From an uncultured Bacteroidales bacterium (GTDB lineage Bacteria > Bacteroidota > Bacteroidia > Bacteroidales > UBA932), in NCBI GenBank assembly GCA_947179325.1, contig CAMXAU010000025.1, positions 1 to 42,881 on the forward strand: a stretch of DNA of 42,881 nucleotides, written 5' to 3'. The notes under the pieces are model-generated. The model was given only the letters and a program-made list of their open reading frames with translations, was not told the DNA's origin and ran no database searches. How positions within the stretch are numbered: position 1 is the stretch's first letter; every line of letters starts with the position of its first letter. Shown one piece after another: positions 27,695 to 36,507 of this stretch. The position numbers and the translations under genes were made by a program.

Positions 27695-28731
27695 CAATGA
27701 AGAATGTACCTGTATACATAGACATCGCCTTCTGTATGGTGTTCCTGCCGCTGATGATATATATCTTTCCGATTGAAAGGTCATGGGGGAAATACCCTGT
27801 CATCTTCAGCATCTTCATACTATGGCTGTATGTCACATACTTCCTATACAAGTATTTCATAATACCCGGGATCTTCCATGGAGGGAAAAAGCGCATATAC
27901 GCATTTGCCATGATTGCCGCTTCCCTCTTTGTGACATTCATGTTCTCAAGATACAAGATCACATCCCCGCTGTATCATCTGCGCAAGCCGCTATGCGAAA
28001 CGTACCCGTTCCACATATGGGGCATCAGGCAAAACCAGCAGGCCATATGGGTGCATTATATAATCGTTGTCATATTCTGCGTAGCCGTAGGGATGCTTAA
28101 CGAGGCGTACAGGCAGAGGATGGCTCGCGAGGAAGTCGAATATGAACGGAACAAGGCCGAGCTGGCACTGTACAAGGCGCAGATAAACCCTCATTTCCTG
28201 TTCAACACCCTGAACACATTGTACGGGCTTCTGATAACACATTCCGACAAGACGGAAGTGACCATGGAGCGCTTTATCAACCTTGTCAAATACACATACA
28301 ACAACGCAGGCAACGACTACATACCGCTGTCTGAGGAAGTTGAATACATCAGCCAGTACATAGACCTGCAGAAACTGAGGCTGAACGGATTCGCCGACGT
28401 AAGCTTCACACATACCGAAGAAGACAGTACAGTGATGGTCCCGCCGATGCTGCTGATTACATTCATCGAGAATGCATTCAAGTACGGGATCTCATCAAAC
28501 GAGCCTTGCTTCATACATATAAGGCTCTTGCAAAAGGGGGGCATGCTCTGGTTCGAGGCTGAGAACTCAATATTTGCAAGAGAGGGCGGTGATTCAAGCA
28601 GGACCGGGATAGAGAACTGCAGAAGGCGTCTCTCCCTCCTGTATCCCGGACAGCACACATTGACGATAGACAAAAACGGGGAAAACGTATTCCGCGTTAC
28701 CCTTGAACTTCAACTCCACAAGACAACATGA
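27691..28731 (+). CDS. LytS-type sensor histidine kinase
   Basis: Membrane sensor kinase of the His_kinase (LytS/YehU) family, about 346 residues. Four hydrophobic segments occupy roughly residues 8-145 with little extracellular loop, suggesting a signal sensed in or near the membrane. The phosphoacceptor motif QINPHFLFNTLN carries His168, and the N-box ITFIENAFKYG belongs to the HATPase domain. The ATG at 27691 overlaps the esterase stop as ATGA, which fixes the start. The 3' end overlaps the regulator start in the same way. Confidence 0.92.
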   Translation: MTMKNVPVYIDIAFCMVFLPLMIYIFPIERSWGKYPVIFSIFILWLYVTYFLYKYFIIPGIFHGGKKRIYAFAMIAASLFVTFMFSRYKITSPLYHLRKPLCETYPFHIWGIRQNQQAIWVHYIIVVIFCVAVGMLNEAYRQRMAREEVEYERNKAELALYKAQINPHFLFNTLNTLYGLLITHSDKTEVTMERFINLVKYTYNNAGNDYIPLSEEVEYISQYIDLQKLRLNGFADVSFTHTEEDSTVMVPPMLLITFIENAFKYGISSNEPCFIHIRLLQKGGMLWFEAENSIFAREGGDSSRTGIENCRRRLSLLYPGQHTLTIDKNGENVFRVTLELQLHKTT

Positions 28732-29429
28732 TAAGGTGCATTGCAATCGACGACGAGCCTATAGCCCTGAACATAATCCACAGCTACTGTGAGAAATGGG
28801 GCGACATATCGCTTGAGACATACAGTTCCCCGCGTATCGGCATGAAGCGCATACTGGAATGGAGACCCGACATAGTATTCCTTGACATCGAGATGAACGG
28901 GACATCCGGCATCGAGCTGGCACGCCAGCTTCCACGGTCCTGCTGCCTCATATTCACGACGGCATACGCCAATTACGCGCTTGAAGGATTTGAGGTGGAC
29001 GCGGTGGACTTCCTGCACAAGCCATATTTCTACGAACGTTTCTGCCGTGCGATGCAGAAAGCCGTGCAATGGCTAAAGATGCATGACCTTCTCCTGATTT
29101 CAGAGTCATCCAGCAGAAAGCTGGTATTGAAGGCCGACTACAAGAATGTCACAATACCGTTTGGCACAATCGTATATATCGAGTCAATAGACAACTATAT
29201 AAGGGTGCACCTAACTGACGGCACGTCCCTGGTGACCAAGATGGCACTTTACAGCATAGAGCAGCAGCTCCCGAAAGATGAATTCATACGGATACACCGG
29301 TCATATCTTGTCGCCAGCAAAAGGATAACGGCATTCACACGCTCAGAGGTCACACTCTCCGGCATCGAGAACAAGCTCCCGGTAGGAAAGACGTATTCCG
29401 AGGAGGTAATGAAGACAATCGGCGGCTGA
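28728..29429 (+). CDS. LytTR-family response regulator
   Basis: DNA-binding partner of the upstream kinase, 233 residues: a receiver domain with acidic pocket IDDEP and phosphoacceptor Asp53 (FLDIEM), then a C-terminal LytTR domain (about 130-230) with YIESIDNYIRV and FIRIHRSYLV. LytTR proteins bind paired direct repeats. A matching pair lies upstream of this operon and of the divergent efflux operon, so I infer autoregulation and control of the pump. Confidence 0.93.
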   Translation: MIRCIAIDDEPIALNIIHSYCEKWGDISLETYSSPRIGMKRILEWRPDIVFLDIEMNGTSGIELARQLPRSCCLIFTTAYANYALEGFEVDAVDFLHKPYFYERFCRAMQKAVQWLKMHDLLLISESSSRKLVLKADYKNVTIPFGTIVYIESIDNYIRVHLTDGTSLVTKMALYSIEQQLPKDEFIRIHRSYLVASKRITAFTRSEVTLSGIENKLPVGKTYSEEVMKTIGG

Positions 29430-29465
29430 CCTGAAGAAATATTTGGCGTCACAGGGATCTTTTTC

Positions 29466-29473
29466 TACTTTTG
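29466..29473 (+). promoter_or_regulatory. Promoter -7 element for the MFS gene
   Basis: TACTTTTG fits TAnnTTTG and gives the MFS gene an own transcript with a leader of about 95 nt. Confidence 0.7.
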
Positions 29474-29493
29474 CAGCCCCAAAAGCGATATGT

Positions 29494-29540
29494 AGTGTCC
29501 CGGCACGTAAGTCTAATTGGCTTTTCTGTGCCGGGACACT
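29494..29540 (+). promoter_or_regulatory. Hairpin in the MFS 5' leader
   Basis: AGTGTCCCGGCAC (29494-29506) and GTGCCGGGACACT (29528-29540) form a perfect 13-bp stem with a 21-nt loop. No T run follows, so it is not a terminator. TTGGC in the loop (29517-29521) can pair with GCCAA at 29549-29553, a possible pseudoknot. It may control translation or stability of the MFS mRNA. Confidence 0.65.
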
Positions 29541-29573
29541 GCATTTATGCCAACCATTTAAATATACTTAAAG

Positions 29574-30728
29574 ATGAACAAGAAGACACTTGTATTCATA
29601 TTGGGCAACCTCACGGCATTCGGCCCGTTCATTACTGATTTCTATCTCCCGTGCCTGCCGGAGCTTACGGATTATTTCTCTGCATCAGCGTCAATGATAC
29701 AGCTTAGCATAACAGCTGGAATGCTCGGACTCGCCGCCGGACAGATGCTGATAGGCCCGCTTGCAGACAAATACGGAAGGAAAGGCCCCATGCTGTGGTG
29801 CCTTCTGCTGTTCGTGATGGCGACGATAGGCTGCATCATGTCAGTAAACATACAGATGTTTGTATTCTTCCGTCTCCTGCAGGGGCTGACAGGCTCTGCA
29901 GGGCTGGTCATCTCCAAGGTCATCATTGCCGACTCTTTTACAGGAAAGGATGTCGCGCATTATTTCGCTGTCCTGGCAGCAGTGCAGGGGGCAGCCCCTA
30001 TAGTCGCGCCTGTCATTGGAGGAGTAGCGTTCAGCCTGACGTCATGGCAAGGGACATTCGCAGTGCTCGGGACATGGGCCCTCATCCTTCTGCTTGTATG
30101 CAGGAGAATGGACGAGACGCTCATTGCCGAGGAACGCCTCAAGATGCCTATATGGAAGACATTCAAATGCTACATCCCTGTTTTCCGCAACGGGAAATAC
30201 ATGGCGATGAATCTTCTGCAGAGCTTTGCCTCAGCTGCACTGATGGCATATATATCCGCATCGCCGTTCATTTTCCAGCAGCACTTCGGGCTTACCCCGT
30301 TAATGTACAGCATCTGTTTTGCATGCAATGCGTCAGGGCTTGTAATCGGCAGCAGTGCTGTGATGAAAGTGAAGAACCTCCCGTCCATTGTCCCATGGTG
30401 CACAGCCGGACTGTCAGCTGCGGGCATCCTTGTGTCTGCAGCCCTTCTCCTGGAATGGCCGTTCTTCATTTTCGAGGCGGCAGTCTTCCTCATGCTGTTC
30501 TGTGTAGGAATGATGACACCGACAGGGATCACACTTGCCCTGGACTCTGTAAATGAGAACAGGGGCATCGCCTCTGCCCTGCTCGGATCACTGCCATTTC
30601 TTCTTGGCGGCATTGTAGCACCTCTCACGGGGCTTGGCAACATGATATATTCGATGTCTGCAATCATAGTCACCTGCTGCTTCATCTGCATCATGCTCTA
30701 CCTGTGGTCACGCAGGTGGAAATATTAA
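29574..30728 (+). CDS. Bcr/CflA-type multidrug MFS exporter
   Basis: Inner-membrane proton antiporter of the major facilitator superfamily, DHA1/Bcr-CflA type, 384 residues with about twelve membrane segments. It has the loop 2-3 motif IGPLADKYGRKGPML and the N-terminal FITDFYLPCLPEL typical of the group. It probably expels a small toxic compound; the substrate is unknown. It has its own promoter and structured leader and converges on the thioredoxin-fold gene with a 2-nt gap and no obvious terminator between them. Confidence 0.92.
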   Translation: MNKKTLVFILGNLTAFGPFITDFYLPCLPELTDYFSASASMIQLSITAGMLGLAAGQMLIGPLADKYGRKGPMLWCLLLFVMATIGCIMSVNIQMFVFFRLLQGLTGSAGLVISKVIIADSFTGKDVAHYFAVLAAVQGAAPIVAPVIGGVAFSLTSWQGTFAVLGTWALILLLVCRRMDETLIAEERLKMPIWKTFKCYIPVFRNGKYMAMNLLQSFASAALMAYISASPFIFQQHFGLTPLMYSICFACNASGLVIGSSAVMKVKNLPSIVPWCTAGLSAAGILVSAALLLEWPFFIFEAAVFLMLFCVGMMTPTGITLALDSVNENRGIASALLGSLPFLLGGIVAPLTGLGNMIYSMSAIIVTCCFICIMLYLWSRRWKY

Positions 30729-30730
30729 GC

Positions 30731-31471
30731 TCAGGAGTGATTCACCGCCTCACGGAATTCACGGCTGCGCAGCAGTGTACCGACATCCGAAACTGCCTTA
30801 AGCATAACTATTCCGCCGGCATCCAGCAGATACAGGGACGGGATGAATCTCGGGTCAAGGCCATATGCCCCGTCCGTGCTGTCTGCGGCATCAAGGATTT
30901 CCAGCAGGAGTTTACCCTCACGTACCGCCTCACGTATTTTATCCGATTCCGCAAGTTCCTCCCTTATCTTTCTGCAAGAGTCACATTCATCAGCCATCAG
31001 AAAGACAAGCACAGGCGTTCCCAAGGGCAAATCAACAGGGAACACACTGCCTGGACGCCCCCTGTCCATTATACCTCTGCGGAAATCAAGCATGCGTCTG
31101 TGCCATGAAGTCAGCGACACACATGATTCCATATATCCAAGGACAAGGGAATAGATGTCATCACTGCAATATGGTGACGACGTGTCAAAAAACGCCCCTG
31201 CAAGCATATGCGAAAGTTCCTCGACTGTCCACGGGTCTTCAAGTGCCACAGAGATGCTGTCGGCAATTGATATGGCCCGTCCTACAAGAAATTCTGCATC
31301 CTCAGGCTCTGCGGATGCGATATCTGCGGCGAATCTTCTGAATGCCTCACGTTCCATACAGTATCCAGGCCCGTCCTCCCTTGGAACATCGAATGCAGGG
31401 ACGGCCGGGGATGCTCCGCATGAGCACAGGAGCATGACAAAAGACAGCCGGGCAATCAGTCTAAGCATCAT
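30731..31471 (-). CDS. Thioredoxin-fold lipoprotein (DUF5106-like)
   Basis: A predicted lipoprotein of about 246 residues (lipobox LCSC near residues 16-19). The N-terminal half is helical and resembles DUF5106. The C-terminal half has a thioredoxin-like fold with FLMADECDSCRKI carrying a CxxC pair (CDSC) and a cis-Pro-like IPSLYLLD. A role in periplasmic thiol-disulfide exchange is inferred from the CxxC. The ATG at 31471 overlaps the stop of the DUF5009-type gene (ATGA), so it is the last gene of the second uptake operon; an earlier in-frame start would run through that gene. Confidence 0.7.
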   Translation of the reverse strand: MMLRLIARLSFVMLLCSCGASPAVPAFDVPREDGPGYCMEREAFRRFAADIASAEPEDAEFLVGRAISIADSISVALEDPWTVEELSHMLAGAFFDTSSPYCSDDIYSLVLGYMESCVSLTSWHRRMLDFRRGIMDRGRPGSVFPVDLPLGTPVLVFLMADECDSCRKIREELAESDKIREAVREGKLLLEILDAADSTDGAYGLDPRFIPSLYLLDAGGIVMLKAVSDVGTLLRSREFREAVNHS

Positions 31472-32589
31472 ATCTTCAGAAAAATTCCGGCTCTGTACAT
31501 GGTCCTCAGAAGCATAAACAATATGACAGCATTGGCAGCACTCAGGAGCACTGGATAATATATGCCGAGCCATTGTTCCGTCCCGTGCAGCAAAGATGCA
31601 GACACTGAAGTAAACACGACTGTCTCGCCTATAAAATACGCTGTGATTGAATTCATTCCATAGTATTTTGCCCATTCAAGTCCGCGCGTCCATCCCCTTA
31701 CATCTACAGCATAGTAGACTCCTGCCATAAGCACAAAACAGATTCCGCCGGAGAACAGTGTCATTGAGCTGCTCCATATTTTCTTTATTATCGGGAAGAA
31801 AGGACTCATGAGAAGACCGGCGGCAATCAGGCCTGAGCCTGTGAGAAGCAGCAAAAGGGCCTTGCGCGGCACAGCCATACCGTCACCGCCCTTCATAATC
31901 TGCCCGGCAAAGCATCCGAGCATCACTGTCACGGCGAAATTAAGGCTGCTCAATATCCATGTGTACTGGTATCCGCAATCATATGTCCACGTCCCGTCAG
32001 GAGCAAATATGACCCCGTCGCGATGCGCACCGAGCACACCCTTGTCCACAAGCATCGCAACATTGGACTGCGGGTCAAGATTCATCCCCGTGGCGGCGAA
32101 AGCGGCAATATATGCAAGGAAAAGCATAAGGGTCCAGGCGATCTGCCCCTTCTTTCCGGAATGGACGAATATCAGCGCAGAAGCCACATACCCTACGGCA
32201 ATAGCCTGCAGAGTGTTGGCGAAAGGATGAAAGGTCCGGAAATCGAAAGCCAAAAGATTCCCCTGCACAATCCACCCTATGAAGAAGAGAAGTGCAAATC
32301 TCCTGAGCAGCTTAAGATAGAACTCCTTTCCCGGTTTCTCCCCTCTCTTGTAGCGCGACATAGAGAACGGTATCGCGGCTCCGGACATGAACATGAACAA
32401 AGGCATTATTATGTCCCAGAGTGCAAAGCCCTCCCACTGGACATGCTCGACCTGCCTGCGGAGCAAATCCGGAGCACAGCTGCCTGCAGTCCATACAAAA
32501 GTCTGCACGACAGGTCCTATAGCAAGCAATAGAAACATGTCAAGCCCTCTCAGGACATCCAGGGACGCAAGCCTCGTCTTATTTTCCAT
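31468..32589 (-). CDS. DUF5009 / HGSNAT-like membrane acyltransferase
   Basis: Multi-pass membrane protein of about 373 residues related to DUF5009 and to heparan-alpha-glucosaminide N-acetyltransferase. Family members move acetyl groups across the membrane onto sugars. Visible features are the N-terminal SLDVLRGLDMF, the segment MPLFMFMSGAAIPFSM, and about ten hydrophobic helices. Its place in a glycan operon suggests it acts on imported or periplasmic sugar, but the reaction is unproven. ATG 32589 lies 1 nt after the preceding stop, so translation is coupled; the upstream in-frame ATGs lie inside the previous gene. Confidence 0.82.
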   Translation of the reverse strand: MENKTRLASLDVLRGLDMFLLLAIGPVVQTFVWTAGSCAPDLLRRQVEHVQWEGFALWDIIMPLFMFMSGAAIPFSMSRYKRGEKPGKEFYLKLLRRFALLFFIGWIVQGNLLAFDFRTFHPFANTLQAIAVGYVASALIFVHSGKKGQIAWTLMLFLAYIAAFAATGMNLDPQSNVAMLVDKGVLGAHRDGVIFAPDGTWTYDCGYQYTWILSSLNFAVTVMLGCFAGQIMKGGDGMAVPRKALLLLLTGSGLIAAGLLMSPFFPIIKKIWSSSMTLFSGGICFVLMAGVYYAVDVRGWTRGLEWAKYYGMNSITAYFIGETVVFTSVSASLLHGTEQWLGIYYPVLLSAANAVILFMLLRTMYRAGIFLKI

Positions 32590-32590
32590 A

Positions 32591-34033
32591 TCATTCAGAT
32601 TTAATTTTGCATATTTTATTATAGCCTGTCTCTTCATCCCAGACACCTGCATTGGCGAACCTCACGCTGAAGTCAGGATTGCCGGCAAGTGTCCCGGAGG
32701 CATCCGGCAGATTAAGATATATAGTGTAGACAGAACCGGCCTTAAGCCCGGAAGGCAGTGAAAGCGTCTCCTCAAATATCCAGTCATGGCTTCCCTTCCA
32801 CTCCCTCGGGTCCTTAGGGGAAGCGATGACATACTTCTCAGAAGCATCTGTCTCATTTACAATGACCCATTCCATAGGGCGCTCATTGATAAGGGACGCG
32901 AAGCCGACATTGTCGATATGAAGCTTTACCGTAAACCTGCCCGAAGCCCTGAAGTCCCCGTCAAAGGCTGCACCTTTCAGGACAAGGCGGTAGCCGAGCC
33001 TCTTCTTGATATCCTCAAAGCACCCCTCCGAAGTCCACTCGTTCATGACACCACGGTGATAGGCATCATTCAGATATGTCCAATGGTATTTCATGAGGTT
33101 TTCATATGTATTGCCACAGTTGCAATAGGCCGTCTTTACAGCACAGGTCTCACCTCCCATGCTCACATAGTTGGTCTCCGTGGCCCACATTCCGCGGTCT
33201 CCGGAGACCTTGTATGTCCCGACATCATCGGCGCTGGAGACAAAGCAGTCATTGAATGCCGCGACTCTCGCTATGTCAGAAGTGCCGAATGCCGTGGCAG
33301 CCGTAATCGTGTCCGATATGGACGTCCCGAGGATACCGCGTTTGTAGAGAGGATATCTGACAGCGACCTGGCGGCTCACAGGCACAGCGTCAAGAAGGGC
33401 CTTCATAAGCGTCCTTCTCGACATGTAATCTTCATCTGTCACAGGATTCATCCCATAGTAGTCCGTATAATAGCCCTCTCCCCATGAGCCGACAAAGCCG
33501 TACTGCACAACATAGATCACATCGGCAAACTCCTGGAAAACAGGCTTCAGCTGAGCCACATGGGCGAGCGTCTGCTCTGCAGGGGCATCCCACGGATGAT
33601 CCGACTCGGCATAGCCGTCAGAATATGCGAAGCGGACAATTGTCTTGAGTCCTGCCTCACGGTGCACCTGGAAACAGTTGCGTACAAATCCAAGGACTGT
33701 CTCGTCAAGGTCCCTGTACACATAGTCATGGAGGTAGAATTCAGAAAGCGAAAGCGTCTTGCCGCTCTTGCGGAATGCCTTGAGCCCAGATACTGTCGGG
33801 GCAGAAGGCATGGATCCATTCCTGAAATAGCTGATCACGGGAGTATACAGCCCGCGTTCAGGATTGCAGAAATTGCTTTCATCGGCCTCATAGGCAATGT
33901 CATATTTGAAGGCCGCCCCCTCCGTGCCAGCGCCATTGTCATCATGGCCGCCCTGTCCGCCGTCCTTGCCGCACGATAAAAAAGATGCAAGGACTATCAT
34001 CATAAGTATTATATTCCTGTTCATATCCATCAT
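32591..34033 (-). CDS. DUF4874/DUF4832 lipoprotein, putative glycoside hydrolase-like
   Basis: Predicted lipoprotein of 480 residues (lipobox FLSC near residue 21). It has the family's NPERGLYTP motif near residue 57, a TIM-barrel-like DUF4874 part (IVRFAYSDGY, VVQYGFVGSWGEGYYTD) and a C-terminal DUF4832 beta-sandwich (about 370-470). These families accompany polysaccharide-utilisation loci and are thought to be carbohydrate-active, but I know of no firmly assigned reaction. The start overlaps the GH31 stop (ATGA), so it is coupled to that gene. Confidence 0.82.
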   Translation of the reverse strand: MMDMNRNIILMMIVLASFLSCGKDGGQGGHDDNGAGTEGAAFKYDIAYEADESNFCNPERGLYTPVISYFRNGSMPSAPTVSGLKAFRKSGKTLSLSEFYLHDYVYRDLDETVLGFVRNCFQVHREAGLKTIVRFAYSDGYAESDHPWDAPAEQTLAHVAQLKPVFQEFADVIYVVQYGFVGSWGEGYYTDYYGMNPVTDEDYMSRRTLMKALLDAVPVSRQVAVRYPLYKRGILGTSISDTITAATAFGTSDIARVAAFNDCFVSSADDVGTYKVSGDRGMWATETNYVSMGGETCAVKTAYCNCGNTYENLMKYHWTYLNDAYHRGVMNEWTSEGCFEDIKKRLGYRLVLKGAAFDGDFRASGRFTVKLHIDNVGFASLINERPMEWVIVNETDASEKYVIASPKDPREWKGSHDWIFEETLSLPSGLKAGSVYTIYLNLPDASGTLAGNPDFSVRFANAGVWDEETGYNKICKIKSE

Positions 34034-35616
34034 TTTTTCTTCATGAAATAAGGCAGCCTGTCCAAAGGTACAAAAATTTTAATGGACGTGCCACCAATAA
34101 TCTCCTCTCCAGTATCAGAGACCCAGGTTCCTTCAGGCAGAAGCACTGTCCGCGAATCCCCAGGTGCAAGCATCGGCGCTACAAGCACATCTTTGCCCAG
34201 CATGAATTCATCGCATACACGTTCATATCCGCGTCCAGGGAAATGGTACTCCAGCGGAGTCACTGCCGGCTCACCGGTTGAAGCGGCCCTCTCCATAAGG
34301 GAGCGTATGAGAGGAAGCATTTCATACCTTGTCCTGACAGCTTTCAAGACAGCATTGTATTTATCTTTTTCCAGCACACGCCACGGTGCAAGCGAAAACT
34401 GCATCATAGGCATCAGAGCATGGCACTGGGCAGAACGGACAAGGAGTTCATGGTCAATATCTCCGTTAAGGAATGTCCCGAAACTTCCTCCACCGACCAT
34501 GTCCGGACAGCAGAACGAAAAGCCCATCAGTCCCTCTGCACACATCTCCGGGATCAGTTTCCGCAGGTCTTCCCACGAATGTTCTTTGTCGTGCAGCCGC
34601 TGCACAATGGCCTTCCCTGCATTCTTCCAGCCTGCGCGAAGTTCATTGTACGGATACTTCTCGGCTATCTGCACAAAAAGAGAACACTGCTCACAGCCAC
34701 GGGATGCACCGCTGAAATATATTCCGTCTTCAGGATAGAAATCAAAGTCACCTGCGTCAAACTTGAAGCCGTCCACCCCGCATTCCTCCATGAGCCTGTG
34801 CAGCTGGCTTTCAAGCCAGAGGACACTCCGCGGATTGGAGAAATCAAGCACGGCTGACGTGCCGTTCCACCATCTCACAGGATATGGCAGTCCGTCGGAG
34901 GCACGCACAAACCCGTCAAACGATGTTATTTCGCTGCATATCTGATACTGGTCCATGCTGACAAAAGGACATATCCATAGCATCACCTTGAAACCCATCT
35001 CATGCAGCCTGTCCACCATCCCTTTCGGGTCAGGAAACCTTTCCGGGGCAAAAGTCCATTTGCCATAGTCATCCTGCCATGTGTCATCTATCATTATTAT
35101 GCCCGCCGGAAGACCGTTGGCAAGGATTCCTTCCGCATATTCAATGATTCCCTGCTGATTCTGGTCATACATCAGCTCAATCCATGTGTTGTACTGAGGC
35201 TGTTCAAAGAACTCTGAAGGGGGCATCTTTCCGTCTGCCGGGAAAAAGCGTGCGGCAGCCTCGCTGAAAGCAGAGGCAAGTGTACCTTCCTGCGTCACGG
35301 AGGAGACCACTTCAGCGGAAGCATCATTGATTACGACACATCCGTCACCGATCCTGAAGGTGTAAGGATGTTCGCTCCATATATACCGCCCTTTGCTTGT
35401 AAGCAGAAGCGGATTCACCTGATTGGACCGGTTGTCATTCAGGGAGGCATAAAACCCTTCGCAGAAAGGCATCATGGAACCGTCCTTGACACGTCCGCCC
35501 CATACGGACTCCCCTTCTTCAAGCATGATTACAATCTCCTTCCGGCCATTGCACCCGTACAGTGCCATAAGGCTGAGCAAAACAGCCGCTATTGTATTTC
35601 TTGTCAAATGCGCCAT
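34030..35616 (-). CDS. GH31-family glycoside hydrolase lipoprotein
   Basis: Retaining alpha-glycosidase of family GH31, 528 residues, with a lipobox ALYGC near residue 22. The predicted nucleophile is Asp287 in GFKFDAGDF, and the likely acid/base is Asp372 in CCPDMVGGG. The IIMIDDTWQDDYG and WICPFVS segments also fit. The FDAGD form of the nucleophile motif and compact length resemble the MYORG-like branch, where an alpha-galactosidase is known, so alpha-galactoside or alpha-glucoside substrates are both possible. A terminator-like hairpin sits just before its start codon. Confidence 0.88.
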   Translation of the reverse strand: MAHLTRNTIAAVLLSLMALYGCNGRKEIVIMLEEGESVWGGRVKDGSMMPFCEGFYASLNDNRSNQVNPLLLTSKGRYIWSEHPYTFRIGDGCVVINDASAEVVSSVTQEGTLASAFSEAAARFFPADGKMPPSEFFEQPQYNTWIELMYDQNQQGIIEYAEGILANGLPAGIIMIDDTWQDDYGKWTFAPERFPDPKGMVDRLHEMGFKVMLWICPFVSMDQYQICSEITSFDGFVRASDGLPYPVRWWNGTSAVLDFSNPRSVLWLESQLHRLMEECGVDGFKFDAGDFDFYPEDGIYFSGASRGCEQCSLFVQIAEKYPYNELRAGWKNAGKAIVQRLHDKEHSWEDLRKLIPEMCAEGLMGFSFCCPDMVGGGSFGTFLNGDIDHELLVRSAQCHALMPMMQFSLAPWRVLEKDKYNAVLKAVRTRYEMLPLIRSLMERAASTGEPAVTPLEYHFPGRGYERVCDEFMLGKDVLVAPMLAPGDSRTVLLPEGTWVSDTGEEIIGGTSIKIFVPLDRLPYFMKKK

Positions 35617-35628
35617 TGCTTCAGTTTT

Positions 35629-35667
35629 AAAAAGGAGGAGCGGCAGAAGTTATTCCGCAGCCCCTCC
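35629..35667 (-). terminator. Terminator-like hairpin between the surface-protein and enzyme genes
   Basis: On the minus strand GGAGGGGC pairs with GCTCCTCC (one G-U) and is followed by TTTTT, about 13 nt before the GH31 ATG. It could lower transcription of the enzyme part of the operon relative to SusCD. I see no TAnnTTTG promoter between it and GH31. Confidence 0.6.
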
Positions 35668-35696
35668 CCAATAAAAGAAGAATCTGCCCGGGAAGC

Positions 35697-36458
35697 CTAT
35701 ATCGCGTCCGGGAGAGTAAACTTGAGAGGTGCTTCAAATGTCTCCTCGCCGTCAACCATAGGGCCTGCAGGAAGGCTTCCTATCCTTGTCCATTCCGGAC
35801 TCTGCATCATGATGCCGACATTGATTGTGTTGTTCAGTCCTGGGATAAGGGCGCGCAGGACACTCATTTCCCATTTTGCGACACCGCCCTCTATCTTTCC
35901 AGCGGCTTTGCAGAGGTTTGCCGAAGCAAGCTGCTCCACCGCAGGAGGATTTGAAGCCCACATGTCAGTTCCATCCTCTCCTGTAAACTTGTAGAACGTT
36001 GGCTCTGACCAGTCTGAGAATTCCCCGAAAGCAAGAAGATTGCTTTCTATGAGATACTCATATCCGAGCGGGTCCCAGAGATAGAAGATTCCGCCTGTAG
36101 CACCGTTATTATCCGAGTTGATATAGATATCAACAGGATTCGTCCATTCACTTTCCATATCAAGCTGAGATGCATCCATCTCCGCATAGATATAGAAATA
36201 CATTGCATCTCCGGTAAGCTTGAATGTCCTGATGGCAGTGGAAGTCGTCATTCCGTCTGACGGAAGAGATGCGGTTGAGCAATCGATTCCATTCCAGTCG
36301 GAGAAGTCTCCGTCAATCTTTACAATTCCTTCATACTGTTCTTCGTCATCATCGTCATAAGAGCCTCTTGAAGGCTTATTGTCCTTGTTGCATGATACAA
36401 AAGCGACTGCAGCAACCACAGTGAGTGCCTTGGCAATAAATAAAAGATTCTTTTTCAT
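35697..36458 (-). CDS. Surface lipoprotein, CBM9-like glycan-binding (SusE/F position)
   Basis: A 253-residue lipoprotein (lipobox FVSC near residue 23, followed by an acidic linker with DDDDEE, a surface-export-like pattern). The rest is predicted beta-rich and begins VKIDGDFSDWNGID, the opening pattern of CBM9-like carbohydrate-binding domains. Later aromatic residues (FYLWDPLGYEY, SDWSEPTFY) could stack on sugars. It occupies the place of SusE/SusF after SusD, so I infer a surface glycan-binding role. No enzyme motif is seen. Confidence 0.72.
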   Translation of the reverse strand: MKKNLLFIAKALTVVAAVAFVSCNKDNKPSRGSYDDDDEEQYEGIVKIDGDFSDWNGIDCSTASLPSDGMTTSTAIRTFKLTGDAMYFYIYAEMDASQLDMESEWTNPVDIYINSDNNGATGGIFYLWDPLGYEYLIESNLLAFGEFSDWSEPTFYKFTGEDGTDMWASNPPAVEQLASANLCKAAGKIEGGVAKWEMSVLRALIPGLNNTINVGIMMQSPEWTRIGSLPAGPMVDGEETFEAPLKFTLPDAI

Positions 36459-36507
36459 CTTTTCTGATTTTTAGGGTTAATAATTATTGTTGGTTCAGAA
36501 TAGTACC

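Noticed and set aside
29795..30556. 253-codon frame overlapping the MFS exporter on the same strand
   Set aside because: Rich in Cys, His, Arg and Ser with no membrane pattern. It is a frame-shifted shadow of the MFS gene.
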